Assembly (NCBI GenBank): GCA_963971225.1
Contig: OZ020270.1
Location: 71,936,432 to 72,000,431, forward strand
Direction of reading: 5' to 3'
DNA: 64,000 nt
From: Melieria omissa
Lineage: Eukaryota > Arthropoda > Insecta > Diptera > Ulidiidae
The stretch's first letter is position 1. Every line of letters begins with the position of its first letter. The notes below the pieces were generated by a model. That model saw nothing but the letters and a program-made list of their open reading frames with translations. It was not told where the DNA came from and did not search any database. Of this stretch, positions 35,092 through 46,540 are shown piece by piece. Both the position numbers and the translations under genes were made by a program.

Positions 35092-35682
35092 AGGTTAGGT
35101 TAGGTTAGGTTAGGTAGGGAAGGGTGTGTGCGGCAGGACCGCACTTCCACTCGGAGGCCACAATGGCCCATTGTGAATCCCTTCTTATGGTGTTCTGGAG
35201 CCAACCAATAGTCTCAGTCAAGGGGAAACCAGTTCGACCTCTTAATGAAGGAGAGCAGATTCGAGATTTCGACTTTCGCTGCGCAAGCCAGGTCTGTCAG
35301 GAACCTTGACCCCAAGGTGCGGAGTCGGCGTTCCTGCAGAGCCGGGCAGTGGCACAGGAAGTGTTGTATCGTTTCTACTTCTTCTTCATCTCCACAGCTA
35401 CGGCAGACATCACCGGACGAGAGGCGCCATTTGGTAAGCATAGATCCAATAGCGCAGTGTCCGGTGATGACTCCAACGAGCTGTCGAATAGAGGTACGAC
35501 TCAGGGACAGTACGAATCGTGTTTTCGTCAAAGAGAGGGAGGGCCACAGTGCCCGGCAGGTGCCGCAGTCGGTCCTAGTACGCCATGACGACTCAATTTC
35601 CTTTTTGGTCAACCTGTCAATATACATGTACAGGGCAGATATCGGAGGAAACACAGAGGTATCCACTTCGGTGGCAGACAAA
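35092..35682 (-). mobile_element. I/R1-like retroposon fragment inserted in the RTE
   Basis: A 9-bp duplication, GCATTCGTT, lies on both sides (35083-35091 and 35683-35691). The 3' tail is about five CCTAA units. It encodes only the polyprotein end (from TSVFPPISALYMYIDRL through the Cys/His cluster to RSNWFPLD, stop near 35214). It belongs to the same family as the copies at 486 and 11711. Confidence 0.85.
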
Positions 35683-36271
35683 GCATTCGTTCCTCCAGCC
35701 ATATTTTGCAAATGAGCTGATGCATGCACCCAATCAGCTCACCGCCGCCGGCCTTGAACAATTCAGCTGGTAGCCCATCAGGCCCTGCAGCTTTATTGTT
35801 CTTGAGTCGCTGGATAGCGACCCGGACCTCGTCATGGCTGGGCGGTGGCACATCCACACCATCGTCGTCGATTGGTGCCATCTGGACATCTTCACCACTG
35901 GCGGTATTGTTCCTTTCGTCGCCTGCGAGCAGCTTGGTGAAGTGCTCCTTCCACAACCTCAGCACACCCTGCCCATCCGTAACCAGATCCCAGTTTTCGT
36001 GTCTGCAAGAAGATGCCCCGGGCTTAAATCCTTCTGTGAGACGCTTAACTTTTTGGAAGCATTTTCGGGCGTCATTCCTGCTCCTGCACTCCTCGATGTC
36101 CTCACGCTCGCGCCTTTCTTGCTCCCGTTTCTTGCGTCTAAAAAGGCACCTCTCTTTCTTCCTCTCCTCCCGGTATTTTTCTGTCATGGCTCGCGTGGCA
36201 GCCGACTGCAGGGTCTTCTTGTAGGCAGCATTCTTCGCTGCAGTGGCTGCGCGACACTCTTCATCGTACCA

Positions 36272-37237
36272 TTAGTTTTTTGGTGGTGGGCGTCGAAAAC
36301 CAAGGACATTTTCTGCGGCGGCGCGCATAGAGTGGGATAAGTGAGCCCATAATCCGCCGATGTCATCAAGTGGAGAGGGGGAGCGACCGAGCTGGTTGGA
36401 GAGTTGAGCGGAGTAGGCTTCGGCTACCCCTTGTGATCGCAGCTTACTGATGTCCAGCTTTCTTCGCAAACTAGGTTGTGCGGTCTTCGCTGCGCAAAGA
36501 CGCATACATACCTTGGCTGCAACAAGGTAATGGTCCGAGTCGATGTTGGGTCCTCGGAACGTGCGCACATCTAGCAAGCTAGAACCATGCCTTCCATCAA
36601 TCACAATGTGATCAATCTGGTTGCGGGTTGATTGATCGGGGGATAACCAGGTCGCCTTGTGGATATCGAGGTTCTGGAATCTGGTGCTAACTACCATGTT
36701 TCGTGCCGCGGCGAAATCGATCAGCCTCAGACCGTTGTTTGTAGTGGTCGTATGGAGGCTGAACTGCCCGACAGTGGGACCAAATATACCTCCTCGCCCG
36801 ACCTTTGCATTGAAGTCCCCGAGGACGATTTTGACGTCATGGGCCGGGCACCCGTCGTATACGTCCTCGAGCTTCGCATAGAAGGCATCCTTGGTCGCAT
36901 CGTCCTTCTCTTCCGTCGGGGCATGCGCGCAAATTAGACTGATGCTACAAAATTTAGCCTTGATGCGGATCGAAGCCAGTCGCTCGTTCACCGTAGTGAA
37001 CCGAGAGACGTGGTGGCGAAGTCTCTTACTGACCACAAATCCGCAGCCAAATTCGCGCTTCTCCGCAGGGCAGTTGTAGTAGATGTCGCAGTCCGCTCGC
37101 TTGGAGCAACCTTGTCCTGTCCATCGCATTTCTTGGGTGGCGGTGATGTCAGCCTTACACTTTGTGAGGGCTTCCGCCAGTTGGATAGAGGCACCTTCCC
37201 TATAGAGGGTCCGGACATTCCAGGTGCATATCCTCAA
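36272..37237 (-). pseudogene. RTE apurinic-type endonuclease domain
   Basis: The conserved endonuclease blocks are all present: NVRTLYREGA, ATQEMRW (Glu), LGDFNAKVG (Asp), NQIDHIVIDGR and DSDHYLVAAK (His). This domain nicks the target DNA before reverse transcription. The frame ends PPPKN-stop, where RTE proteins continue into the linker, so a single nonsense change separates endonuclease from RT. The 5' start is unclear; reading extends past 37237 to about 37290 with a likely frameshift. Confidence 0.82.
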
Positions 37238-37330
37238 ATCGTGGTCCTTAAATCGTTTGCTGCGTTTGCTCCTTCCGAGGCTTGTTTGCTAGCTTTCATT
37301 GGTATTTGATTTTCCGTGGCGGGCACCAAA

Positions 37331-38574
37331 CCCTGCGCACAACCCAAATTTTAAGTCCTGGGGATTGGACTCGCTGCACACATTAGTTCACTATTCAGCG
37401 GGTGCCAAATAGCTATCCAGAAGGGCCGCGCAGAGGCTGTGCATCAGCTTGGATTGGACAGGGACAAGGATCGTTCTGGCGTTCGCCAAGTTGAACGCAA
37501 TCAGAGACTTTACCTTGTATGTGCGCTCCCTTCCTTCAGCATTCGAAACACTATTATTTATTTTAAATTATTGTTGAAATTATTGCATCATGTACCAATT
37601 CCAGTTCTAAGCAAAATTTTAAATTAAATTTCAAATTTCACCCAACAATTATTTGTGGTGGATATATATGTCCAGCCAGAGTTGTTTTTGAAGAGCCAAC
37701 AAAATAAATTAAAATTTGTTCATAAATTTTTTCTGAAAATCAACTTATCTATGGGAATTTCGTTTAACTTTCTTTTCCCTGGTGATAGCAATATAAAATA
37801 TCAGCGCTTCTTATGTAAAATCGTGTTAAATTACATTTAAGGAATTTATCTAAGCCGCAGTTTTTTCAGTAATTTTCATGTGCACGCAGTACTGCCACAT
37901 TCTGTACTTATTCACCACGATTTCAATTTTATACGTGAACAACAACAATTTGACAGTTCTTGTCATACAGAATCGACGTCTGGTTGTCAAAGAGTGGCGC
38001 TACTTAGGATTTACTTTTCACTGGTTCTTCATTCTCATTTTGAAAACATTATACAATGTTGTTGTTTTCTGAAGCAAGTTAGCTTTGCTTTAGTCGTTCA
38101 TATTGGAATGGTGATTAGTTTGGCAAAGCGATCACTCAATCATTTTTTCTATGGAAATTTTGCCTGTCTGCTTCTTCTCTTGTTTGTAAAAAATATTTAT
38201 CCATACAAAAATTTTAATCTAGAACATAATTTCTGGAAATTATGTGCTCCGTCAGATATATTTTTTTATGCGAAATTCATATAAAAGTTGTTTCTAATGA
38301 ATCATTTTTATAATGAAAATAAAACAACACATTATTCAGTAGTACCTTACTTGCACCAACCAAAGTCCATTTGTATCTTGGTTTAATGAAAACAGCAACT
38401 ACCATCCTTATAAATTTAAAATATTAAAGAATTTAATTACTATCTTTTTACGTAGTAAACACATTGTTCGTGGATGACATTAAACAATCAAAAGTTAAAA
38501 ATTAATATATTAAGCCAATAGAGTTCCTCACTTTCGCAATGTTTTACATTTGTTTTAGTGTTTTTTATTCAATA
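37331..38574. other. No gene; decayed repeat fragments
   Basis: 37884-38020 resembles the repeat at 26880-26970. 38030-38190 resembles the family A P-type MITE (TTGGCAAAGCGATCACTCAATC...), with many substitutions and without recognisable ends, so it is an old copy fragment. The rest is AT-rich. Confidence 0.45.
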
Positions 38575-39330
38575 CTAGCTGACCCGGCGAACTTCGTCTC
38601 GCACATTTGTTTTTTTATATTTTTTTGATAATGAAGTGCGCGAGATAACGAAACTATGGCGATGCAAAGTGATGAAGAAAACCAACTTAAGCAAGAGGAA
38701 GAACCACTGATTAACGCAAGTGAGGCCCACAAATCAGCAATTTTGCTGCTAAGTTTCAATAAAGGAATGGACTGCACTTGAACCATGCTAAATTCAAAAG
38801 CCAACATTCATCATATTGTTCAAACCCGCATCATTCCCTCTGTCGAAAGATATGAATAAATGGTAGGTTCGTAGTTTCATTGTGTTTTTTGGTCACAAAA
38901 AATGTGCCACGCCCCTTGTCCAACGCCCATCAAATTTTACCAGTAGAAGGATACATCTATAGGACAACGCTATACTATATTTCAATACTGTGCACCTTAC
39001 AATTTCGAAGATATTCCATTATAAAGATTTGGCTTGTATGGGTGGTGCCACGCCCCCTTGTTCAATACTCGTCCCATTCCCTCTGTCGAATGACATGACT
39101 AAATAGTAAGTTCGTTGTGAATTTAATTGATGTGTAACTTATACCTCTAAAGTTATCGTCTAAAAAATTGGGCTGGTGAAAAGTGCCACGCCCCGTTTTC
39201 CTAAAATTTTCTTTCATACAAACTTTGTTCTAACAACTACGAATACAACAAAAAAAACCAGCCAAATCGGTCTAGAAGTTCTCAAGTGATTCGCGGTCAT
39301 ACGTAGCAGGGATTTTCCGACACTTTCCAA
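38575..39330 (-). mobile_element. Diverged Helitron copy, 3' part
   Basis: On the minus strand it ends GGTCAGCTAG before T at 38574, with the same 3' hairpin region as the array at 22.8-26.4 kb and the GTGGCACCACCCATAC subrepeats. The plus strand reads MAMQSDEENQLKQEEEPL. Its upstream part continues towards 40793 after the mariner insertion at 39333, but that section is too diverged to define a 5' end. Confidence 0.6.
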
Positions 39331-39332
39331 TA

Positions 39333-40658
39333 CTTAGTAGGGACAAAATTTTGTTACAACATTGAACACACCCATTGTAATAGTTGAATTGAACATACCC
39401 CGTTATTTTCACATGGTTTATGAAACATAACCTGTAAAGCGTTAGTCTGCACCGGGAATTCTAAATTGTTCTAGCTTTCACCATGGAGTGGTCAGATAAC
39501 GAGAACCGTATCGCTGTTATAGCGCTGTTTAAGTGTGAAATGAAAAAAGGTGATATTTTCAAAACGCTCCGCCCGCTCGGGATTACTCGCATGTTCGTCT
39601 ACCGGTGCATAAAACTGTTTGAGGAGACTAGAGATGTTAAAGACCGCCACCGGTCGGACCGTCCGCGCACAGTTCGAACACCACAAGTCGTTAAAGCTGT
39701 CAAATGCCGTGCAGGAAAAATTTAACAAGCAAAATGATAGGGTGTATGCACGGTCTTCTAAGGAAGCATCTAAACTGATTGCACGGGTCGAAAAGAGTCA
39801 TCACCCAGCGTCAGTCATGGTTTGGTGGGTCCACCTTTGGCATCTTACGATGGGGTCACTGACTTGCATTTCTGCGAACAAAGCGTCAAAACATCGGCCA
39901 CAGTTTACCAAGAAACCGTTTTGAAAGCTGTTGTAAAACCACAACCATTCTTTGTTTCAAAACCAGCCGTGGACATTCCAGCAAGATTCTGCACCGGCCC
40001 ATCAAGCTAAAACTACTCAAACCTGGCTCCAAAACAATTTACCAGCATTTATTTTTTTTTTAAAATGGCCCTCTAGCAGTCCTGATTTGAACCCGCTCGA
40101 TTACAAATTGCGGGCAGTTTTAGAGGACATGGTCTGCCACAGAGATACACCAACATTAATTCTCTTAAGACAGCTTTGGTTCGCGCTGTGACCAATTTTC
40201 CGATGGACGAGGTGGGTACAGCTATTAATGATTGGCCAGTCCGACTTAAGTCGTGCGTGAATGCCAAATGCCGACATTTCGAATGAATGTTTGCTTTTTG
40301 TATACAATATATCGCTCCTTCGCTGCAAGAACGTCATAACTCAAAACTACATCATTCCGAGAAAATTCAATTTTAAAATTTACCATTACAGGCAGTTCAA
40401 GGTATCAAAAAATTGTTCATGTCGTCTTGTGAGCAAAGTATTGAATATTTTACAAAGAGGTTTTGACAGATAAAAGATCATATGCAGATACACACAGGGC
40501 TGCCATAAACTGAAAAAAAATTGTTTTGAGTTATGACGTTCTTGCAGCGAAGGAGCGATATATCAATAAATATGTAAACAAAAATTAGCCCAAAAACATT
40601 CATTACTTTTAATTTTACAGCATAAAACGTGTGTAACAGTATTTATGTCCCTACTAAG
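39333..40658 (+). mobile_element. mariner element, about 1.3 kb
   Basis: TA on each side (39331-39332 and 40659-40660). Inverted ends CTTAGTAGGGACAAAATTTTGTTACA and CTTAGTAGGGACATAAATACTGTTACA. It lies in the Helitron-related sequence. Length and TA duplication are standard for mariner. Confidence 0.85.
39483..40286 (+). pseudogene. mariner transposase, frameshifted
   Basis: It starts MEWSDNENRIAVIALFK, with the N-terminal helix-turn-helix, then shows a deletion after KDRHRSDRPRTVRTPQVVKA. Later frames read SVMVWW, DGVTDLHFCEQ, QQDSAPAHQAKTTQ and WPSSSPDLNPLDY, ending KCRHFE-stop. These are the catalytic D blocks of maT/mori-like mariners. At least three frame changes make it inactive. Confidence 0.82.
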
Positions 40659-40953
40659 TAGATTTTCCGGAATTTTCTTTTCGCATAAACCTAAACTGAC
40701 TCAAGACGAGTGAAAAAAAACCGTTGGAAATCGGCCGGTCCGTTTGAGTGTTATGTGCTTACACACATACATCCACTTCCTTTTATATACAGTTTGTCAA
40801 GAAAGTGTTTTGACACAGGGAAATAATTGCACTTTCTATCTTTACTTTAAAAAAAACTACGACATTTTGGGACTGTTTTTGATTTTTTTTATTGCATTTC
40901 AATAAATACAGTTTTTCAAACTAATAATAACAAAAGAAGACAATTTCAAAAAG

Positions 40954-41566
40954 TATAGGGTGTTTTTTTTGGAGGTTTGTTTTTCGATTAGAGATAAAAC
41001 TGGCATTTTGTGGTCAAATCTGGCAACTCTAATGTCATTTATGTTCAGTTTGGTTTGCCATTTCATCAAGAAAAGGTTGACAAAAGAACAACGCTTGCAA
41101 ATCGTGCAAAATTTATTTCGAAAATAATGGCTCAGTTCGCGAAGTTTACCGCAAGCTCCGTCCATTTTATGGTCGACATAATCGTCCATCAGAGCAAAAT
41201 CGGTCCATGCATCGGTTAACCATGGGTCGTTTTCGCACTACGTTTACTCTATGTGATAATACGCATCCGCAGAGACGTCGAACAGTGCGCACCGAAGAAA
41301 CAATTGCCGCTGTAGAGCAAAATGTTGAAGAGGACCCGAATGAATCGATTCGCCACCGTGCACAGCAATTGGAGCTGGTTGAAAATTGGACCTGTAGAAT
41401 TGGCTTTATTCGAGCCAGCCGCGGCGGCCACATGCCCGAAATCATATTTAAACATTAATGGCATAAAATTATCCTTCCAATAAAGCCAAATTGATGGACA
41501 TTAAAACGATTTTCTTGTGTTTTATTTCAATTCGAAGTTCTATACCTCTAAAAAAAACACCCTATA
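40954..41566 (+). mobile_element. Internally deleted mariner with TATAGGGTG ends
   Basis: The ends TATAGGGTGTTTTTTTTGGAGGT and (inverted) TATAGGGTGTTTTTTTTAGAGGT are near-perfect; TA duplication. The plus strand still reads HRLTMGRFRTTFTLCD and RRRTVRTEETIAAVEQNVEE, the N-terminal DNA-binding part of a mariner/DUF4817-type transposase, then jumps to MPEIIFKH near the end. The catalytic domain is deleted. Confidence 0.78.
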
Positions 41567-41679
41567 TTAGCAAAAAAGCAGTAAAAACCCAACAAGTAAT
41601 CATATAACATTTATATACATATAACATTTTATAAGTATACGTAATCAAAAATGAGCAAATATTAATATTATTAATATTT

Positions 41680-42660
41680 TGCGTGGCCACCTTTGGCATC
41701 TATAACGGCTTGCAGTCTTCTTTTCATGGAATATACTAACTCCATTACATTATATTCATGTGGTATTTTCTGCCATTCATCTACTATTGCTCTTTTAAGC
41801 TGCTCACGGGTTTTCGGGAGTCTTTTCGCCACTTTTTTTTAAATAAGCCCATTAATTTTCGATAGGGTTCAAGTCTGGACTTTGGACGGGAGTGTCCAAT
41901 ACCTTGCCGCAATTGTACAGAAGCCACAACCTAACTACATGTGATTTGTGTTTTGGGTCATTGTCCTGATAAACCTTGAATTTTGGTTTGTTATTAGCAA
42001 TTAAGTTAAATTTTTGGGCTCTGTTTATCAAGCAGCATTTCAGAATCTGCAAATATTGTTGTGCTTCCATGGTATTTTCAATAAATGCGAACTCTCCTAC
42101 CCTTTTGCTCGAAATGCATCCCCACACCATGACTGATAATTTGCCAAACTTCACTGTTGGAATTATACTGCGATTTTCCAATGCTTTTAGAGACTGCCGC
42201 CATACATTATTGGAGCCGTCGTTTTATTACATCATAATTTTGGTTTCGTCGCAAAATATGACATCATCCCAGAATTCATTTGGCTTGAAAATGTGAATCG
42301 TTGCAAACGATAATCGCCTTTCAATATGCTGCACTGAAAGTGTTTTTTTTTCTAGCAATTCTTGAAGTGTACTTGTGTTTTTTTAAGACTTGTCTTATTG
42401 CTTCGTGGGACATATCAACACCACACACTTCTTTCAAGATCACTTGCAAGATTCCTAGTCGAAATTCGCGGATTTTCGTTAACTTTTATAACTAAAAACC
42501 GTTCTGCCCTTTTCGATAATTTACGCGGACGGCCGGTCGATGGTTGTGCTTCTAATCTACCCTCTTTTTCTGCACGGTTAAAAATATTGTAAATTGTCTG
42601 TCTACTCAAAGCGAACATTTCTGCTTACTTCCGGACATTTTTTCCAATGTCATGGTTGTA
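41680..42660 (-). pseudogene. Tc1-like transposase, broken
   Basis: Sense order: helix-turn-helix (ALSRQTIYNIFNRAEKEGR, GRPRKLSKRAERF), then SVMVWGCISSKRVGEFAFI, YQDNDPKHKSHVVRLWL and DTPVQSPDLNPIEN, the DD34E catalytic spacing of Tc1. Frameshifts lie between the DNA-binding and catalytic parts, near 42200-42400. Confidence 0.8.
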
Positions 42661-42948
42661 TTAAACCAACTGAGCTACTTCAAATGTCGTCCTTTTTCCT
42701 GGTATTTCAAATTTATTTGTATCAGTAACGACTACTGTGCCTGACTACCTAATCGCAATTAAATCTAATGATATTGCGAAAACATAAAACAACACATGCA
42801 GAGCATCGGACCCATATCTGTACAATAGCTCGGCGCCAGACAGTAAGGCGCCTACAGCGCAAAAGAGGAAATGTAAAAACACTGTGTTGACAAGCAAATT
42901 TGTGAGATCGCTTTCTTTTCGTTCCTGAATTTTGTTCAAATGGATATA

Positions 42949-43186
42949 CAGTCGTGTCTGGATACAGTGAACTAAGTATTGCTAGGCCTGTTCAGAGTAT
43001 CGAGGTTGTTCACTATATCAAGGTTAAAATTTTTGTTCAAAAACTCGTTTTATTTGCTCAAAAAACACTTTTTGTTTTCTGATTAAAATTGGTTTTCAAT
43101 ATTTAGAGGCTCCATATCAAAATTTGGGTGTTCACTATATCAAGATGTTCACTATATCGGGTGTTCGCTATACCCAGACACGACTG
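42949..43186. mobile_element. Short TA-flanked MITE, pogo-like
   Basis: 238 bp. Inverted ends CAGTCGTGTCTGGATA and CAGTCGTGTCTGGGTA, flanked by TA (42947-42948 and 43187-43188). The body repeats GTTCACTATATC several times. It is assigned pogo-like from the CAGT start and TA target; no coding sequence. Confidence 0.7.
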
Positions 43187-43420
43187 TATTTTAATTCTTT
43201 CCATTGTGCTGATATTGCATTAATTTAAATTTTATTTTATTTATCATGCCAATAATAACAATACACGGTAGTAATCTCTTTAGCCGGTATAATATCCTCT
43301 TTTGTTATTGATTCCCATGTATTTTTGCACGCTACACTCCGTCATAAATCACTCAGCTTTAGTCCAGAGTCCTACACGAGTATGCATTTTTGCTATTCGA
43401 AAACATTCAATAGAATAGTA

Positions 43421-45375
43421 TAGAATAGAATAGAATAGAATAGAATAGAATAGAATAGAATAGAATAGAATAGAATAGAATAGAATAGAATAGAATAGAA
43501 TAGAATAGAATAGAATAGAATAGAATAGAATAGAATAGAATAGAATAGAATAGAATAGAATAGAATAGAATAGAATAGAATAGAATAGAATAGAATAGAA
43601 TAGAATAGAATAGAATAGAATAGAATAGAATAGAATAGAATAGAATAGAATAGAATAGAATAGAATAGAATAGAATAGAATAGAATAGAATAGAATAGAA
43701 TAGAATAGAATAGAATAGAATAGAATAGAATAGAATAGAATAGAATAGAATAGAATAGAATAGAATAGAATAGAATAGAATAGAATAGAATAGAATAGAA
43801 TAGAATAGAATAGAATAGAATAGAATAGAATAGAATAGAATAGAATAGAATAGAATAGAATAGAATAGAATAGAATAGAATAGAATAGAATAGAATAGAA
43901 TAGAATAGAATAGAATAGAATAGAATAGAATAGAATAGAATAGAATAGAATAGAATAGAATAGAATAGAATAGAATAGAATAGAATAGAATAGAATAGAA
44001 TAGAATAGAATAGAATAGAATAGAATAGAATAGAATAGAATAGAATAGAATAGAATAGAATAGAATAGAATAGAATAGAATAGAATAGAATAGAATAGAA
44101 TAGAATAGAATAGAATAGAATAGAATAGAATAGAATAGAATAGAATAGAATAGAATAGAATAGAATAGAATAGAATAGAATAGAATAGAATAGAATAGAA
44201 TAGAATAGAATAGAATAGAATAGAATAGAATAGAATAGAATAGAATAGAATAGAATAGAATAGAATAGAATAGAATAGAATAGAATAGAATAGAATAGAA
44301 TAGAATAGAATAGAATAGAATAGAATAGAATAGAATAGAATAGAATAGAATAGAATAGAATAGAATAGAATAGAATAGAATAGAATAGAATAGAATAGAA
44401 TAGAATAGAATAGAATAGAATAGAATAGAATAGAATAGAATAGAATAGAATAGAATAGAATAGAATAGAATAGAATAGAATAGAATAGAATAGAATAGAA
44501 TAGAATAGAATAGAATAGAATAGAATAGAATAGAATAGAATAGAATAGAATAGAATAGAATAGAATAGAATAGAATAGAATAGAATAGAATAGAATAGAA
44601 TAGAATAGAATAGAATAGAATAGAATAGAATAGAATAGAATAGAATAGAATAGAATAGAATAGAATAGAATAGAATAGAATAGAATAGAATAGAATAGAA
44701 TAGAATAGAATAGAATAGAATAGAATAGAATAGAATAGAATAGAATAGAATAGAATAGAATAGAATAGAATAGAATAGAATAGAATAGAATAGAATAGAA
44801 TAGAATAGAATAGAATAGAATAGAATAGAATAGAATAGAATAGAATAGAATAGAATAGAATAGAATAGAATAGAATAGAATAGAATAGAATAGAATAGAA
44901 TAGAATAGAATAGAATAGAATAGAATAGAATAGAATAGAATAGAATAGAATAGAATAGAATAGAATAGAATAGAATAGAATAGAATAGAATAGAATAGAA
45001 TAGAATAGAATAGAATAGAATAGAATAGAATAGAATAGAATAGAATAGAATAGAATAGAATAGAATAGAATAGAATAGAATAGAATAGAATAGAATAGAA
45101 TAGAATAGAATAGAATAGAATAGAATAGAATAGAATAGAATAGAATAGAATAGAATAGAATAGAATAGAATAGAATAGAATAGAATAGAATAGAATAGAA
45201 TAGAATAGAATAGAATAGAATAGAATAGAATAGAATAGAATAGAATAGAATAGAATAGAATAGAATAGAATAGAATAGAATAGAATAGAATAGAATAGAA
45301 TAGAATAGAATAGAATAGAATAGAATAGAATAGAATAGAATAGAATAGAATAGAATAGAATAGAATAGAATAGAA
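43421..45375. repeat. Perfect (TAGAA)n satellite, 391 units
   Basis: 1955 bases of TAGAA (TTCTA on the other strand) without a single interruption that I can see, preceded by TAGAATAGTA and followed by TACCA. The minus strand stays open through it because none of its frames holds a stop, giving a meaningless five-residue repeat FYSIL; these long frames are not genes. Confidence 0.97.
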
Positions 45376-46133
45376 TACCAAGTACCTGTACAGTATGTAC
45401 AGTAGTGTAGTCGCCATAATGGATATATTCGTGCACATTAGTATATACCACACAGCGCTGGTTGCAGAATTCAATCAAATTATGAAAAGCAAGAAAAACA
45501 ACCCCCGTAACCGTTTCTAGCACAACATGCATGCGACCAGCAATAACAACAAACTGTTTTATACACCCACACAGTATTGCCAGTTTTTTTTTCAAAGCGC
45601 CCAAACCGAAAAATTTATCGCCCAAATCAAAATTTCTGTGAGTTTTCCAAAAATAAACACGAGCATGAGGATTCTTTTAACATTAGAATGTTCAGGTAGG
45701 TACAAATGTACCTCCTCGGAGAAGTAAACATAAAGCTGCGTGTACACTGTAGAGAAATTTCGGTAGAGCTCTATCTACTTTCGAACTCTCGTCTAAGGTG
45801 CGTAACATAATTATAAGACACTCAGAAAATTTCACTTTGCAGCTTCGTAACAAAATTATAAGACACATGGGTTTTTTTTGTTGACATTAACATAGATTTA
45901 AATTTTTTTTTACTCCTTTAAAATAGTAAGTTTTAAGTCCCCAACAGAGTTATATTTTCATTTTCCCATAGACACGCCTGGCAAGTACTCCGCACATATT
46001 TTCAATCGGGATCAAGTCGTGCGAACAAGTTGGTCGGTCCATAGTTTGACCAAAGCAATATTCTAAGACCCTATTGTTTGCCGACTTTTATGAATGGCCG
46101 CGTTATCTTGCATAAAATTATATGGTTTATATC

Positions 46134-46508
46134 AGTTAGTTCCGACTTGGTCGGAACGCGTACTTTATTCGTGAAAGCTCAACTTAAACTAACTCTACCA
46201 GCTAAAATCTTCTTACAAACTAGCCCAAGCCCGTCGCTGAACAGCGCTGCGTAATCGATATTGCGAAATCGATGCTTGCAGCCCTGTCAGCGTTTCTGTC
46301 CGTATAAGGCTGTTGACATTAACCGAAGTGCCAATGCCAACAGCCGGAAAAAGTGCGTTCCTCAGCAACATTGTATGGTTGTTGACATTAACCGAAGAGT
46401 TAGTGTCAACAGCCGAAAAAACGCGCTCCTCAGCAACATTGTATGGTTGTTGACATTAACTGTAGTGTTAATGTCAACATCCGGAAATATTGGTGCCGTC
46501 CGTCAACT
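46134..46508 (-). repeat. 3' LTR of the complete errantivirus
   Basis: Read on the minus strand it starts AGTTGACGGACGGCACCAAT and ends ...CCAAGTCGGAACTAACT. It holds three related subrepeats around TATGGTTGTTGACATTAAC, with GTTGACATTAAC/GTTAATGTCAAC palindromes. It is identical to 53461-53835. Confidence 0.95.
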
Positions 46509-46519
46509 CCTCCCCCCTT
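46509..46519 (-). other. Polypurine tract
   Basis: The minus strand reads AAGGGGGGAGG directly before the 3' LTR; it primes plus-strand DNA synthesis. Confidence 0.85.
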
Positions 46520-46540
46520 AAAAACGATTGTCCCCAATCG

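Larger units (their letters stand above)
32156..36271 (-). pseudogene. RTE reverse transcriptase part, interrupted
   Basis: Pieces in sense order: 36271-35692 (basic linker, then NNKAAGPDGLPAELFKAGG), 35082-33962 (ANYRGISLLP, FRPGKSTIDQIF, the catalytic LLAYADDIDVIG, EFVYLGTAI, LYGAEAW), 32344-32156 (the GHVCRIDDEAPAKKV block and GRPCLRW). The pieces join at the insertions without loss: CAGCG is duplicated around one and GCATTCGTT around the other. Catalytic YADD is intact. Besides the two insertions, a stop at 36272-36274 separates it from the endonuclease. Confidence 0.82.
32120..37330 (-). mobile_element. RTE-clade non-LTR retroposon, near full length, twice interrupted
   Basis: Coding order on the minus strand is AP-type endonuclease, linker, reverse transcriptase, then a short 3' tail of AAGT repeats (plus strand 32127-32143). 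There is no RNase H, as in RTE. Two younger insertions split it: a Transib-like element (32345-33956) and an I/R1-like fragment (35092-35682). Each has a clean target duplication, and the frame resumes when each is removed in thought. The 5' end is not resolved. No target duplication of the RTE itself was found. Confidence 0.8.
40793..42905 (-). mobile_element. Tc1-like element
   Basis: The left end CAGTTTGTCAAGAAAGTGTTTTGACA is matched, inverted, near 42880-42905 (CTTGTCAACACAGTGTTTTTACA), with mismatches. It contains Tc1-type transposase pieces on the minus strand and is interrupted by a short mariner derivative (40954-41566). The outer ends are approximate. Confidence 0.65.

Noticed and set aside
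35092..35115. True telomeric TTAGG array
   Set aside because: Only about five units, located exactly at the 3' tail of a retroposon with a target duplication.
34037..37309. Many plus-strand frames opposite the RTE
   Set aside because: Antisense shadows of a GC-rich retroposon.
43349..45625. Two minus-strand frames of 693-758 codons
   Set aside because: They are translations of the (TAGAA)n satellite plus short unique ends; the five-residue repeat has no coding meaning.
46261..46521. LTR open frame (and its copy at 53588) starting MRNRCLQPCQRF
   Set aside because: It lies wholly in LTR sequence antisense to the element, with no known domain.
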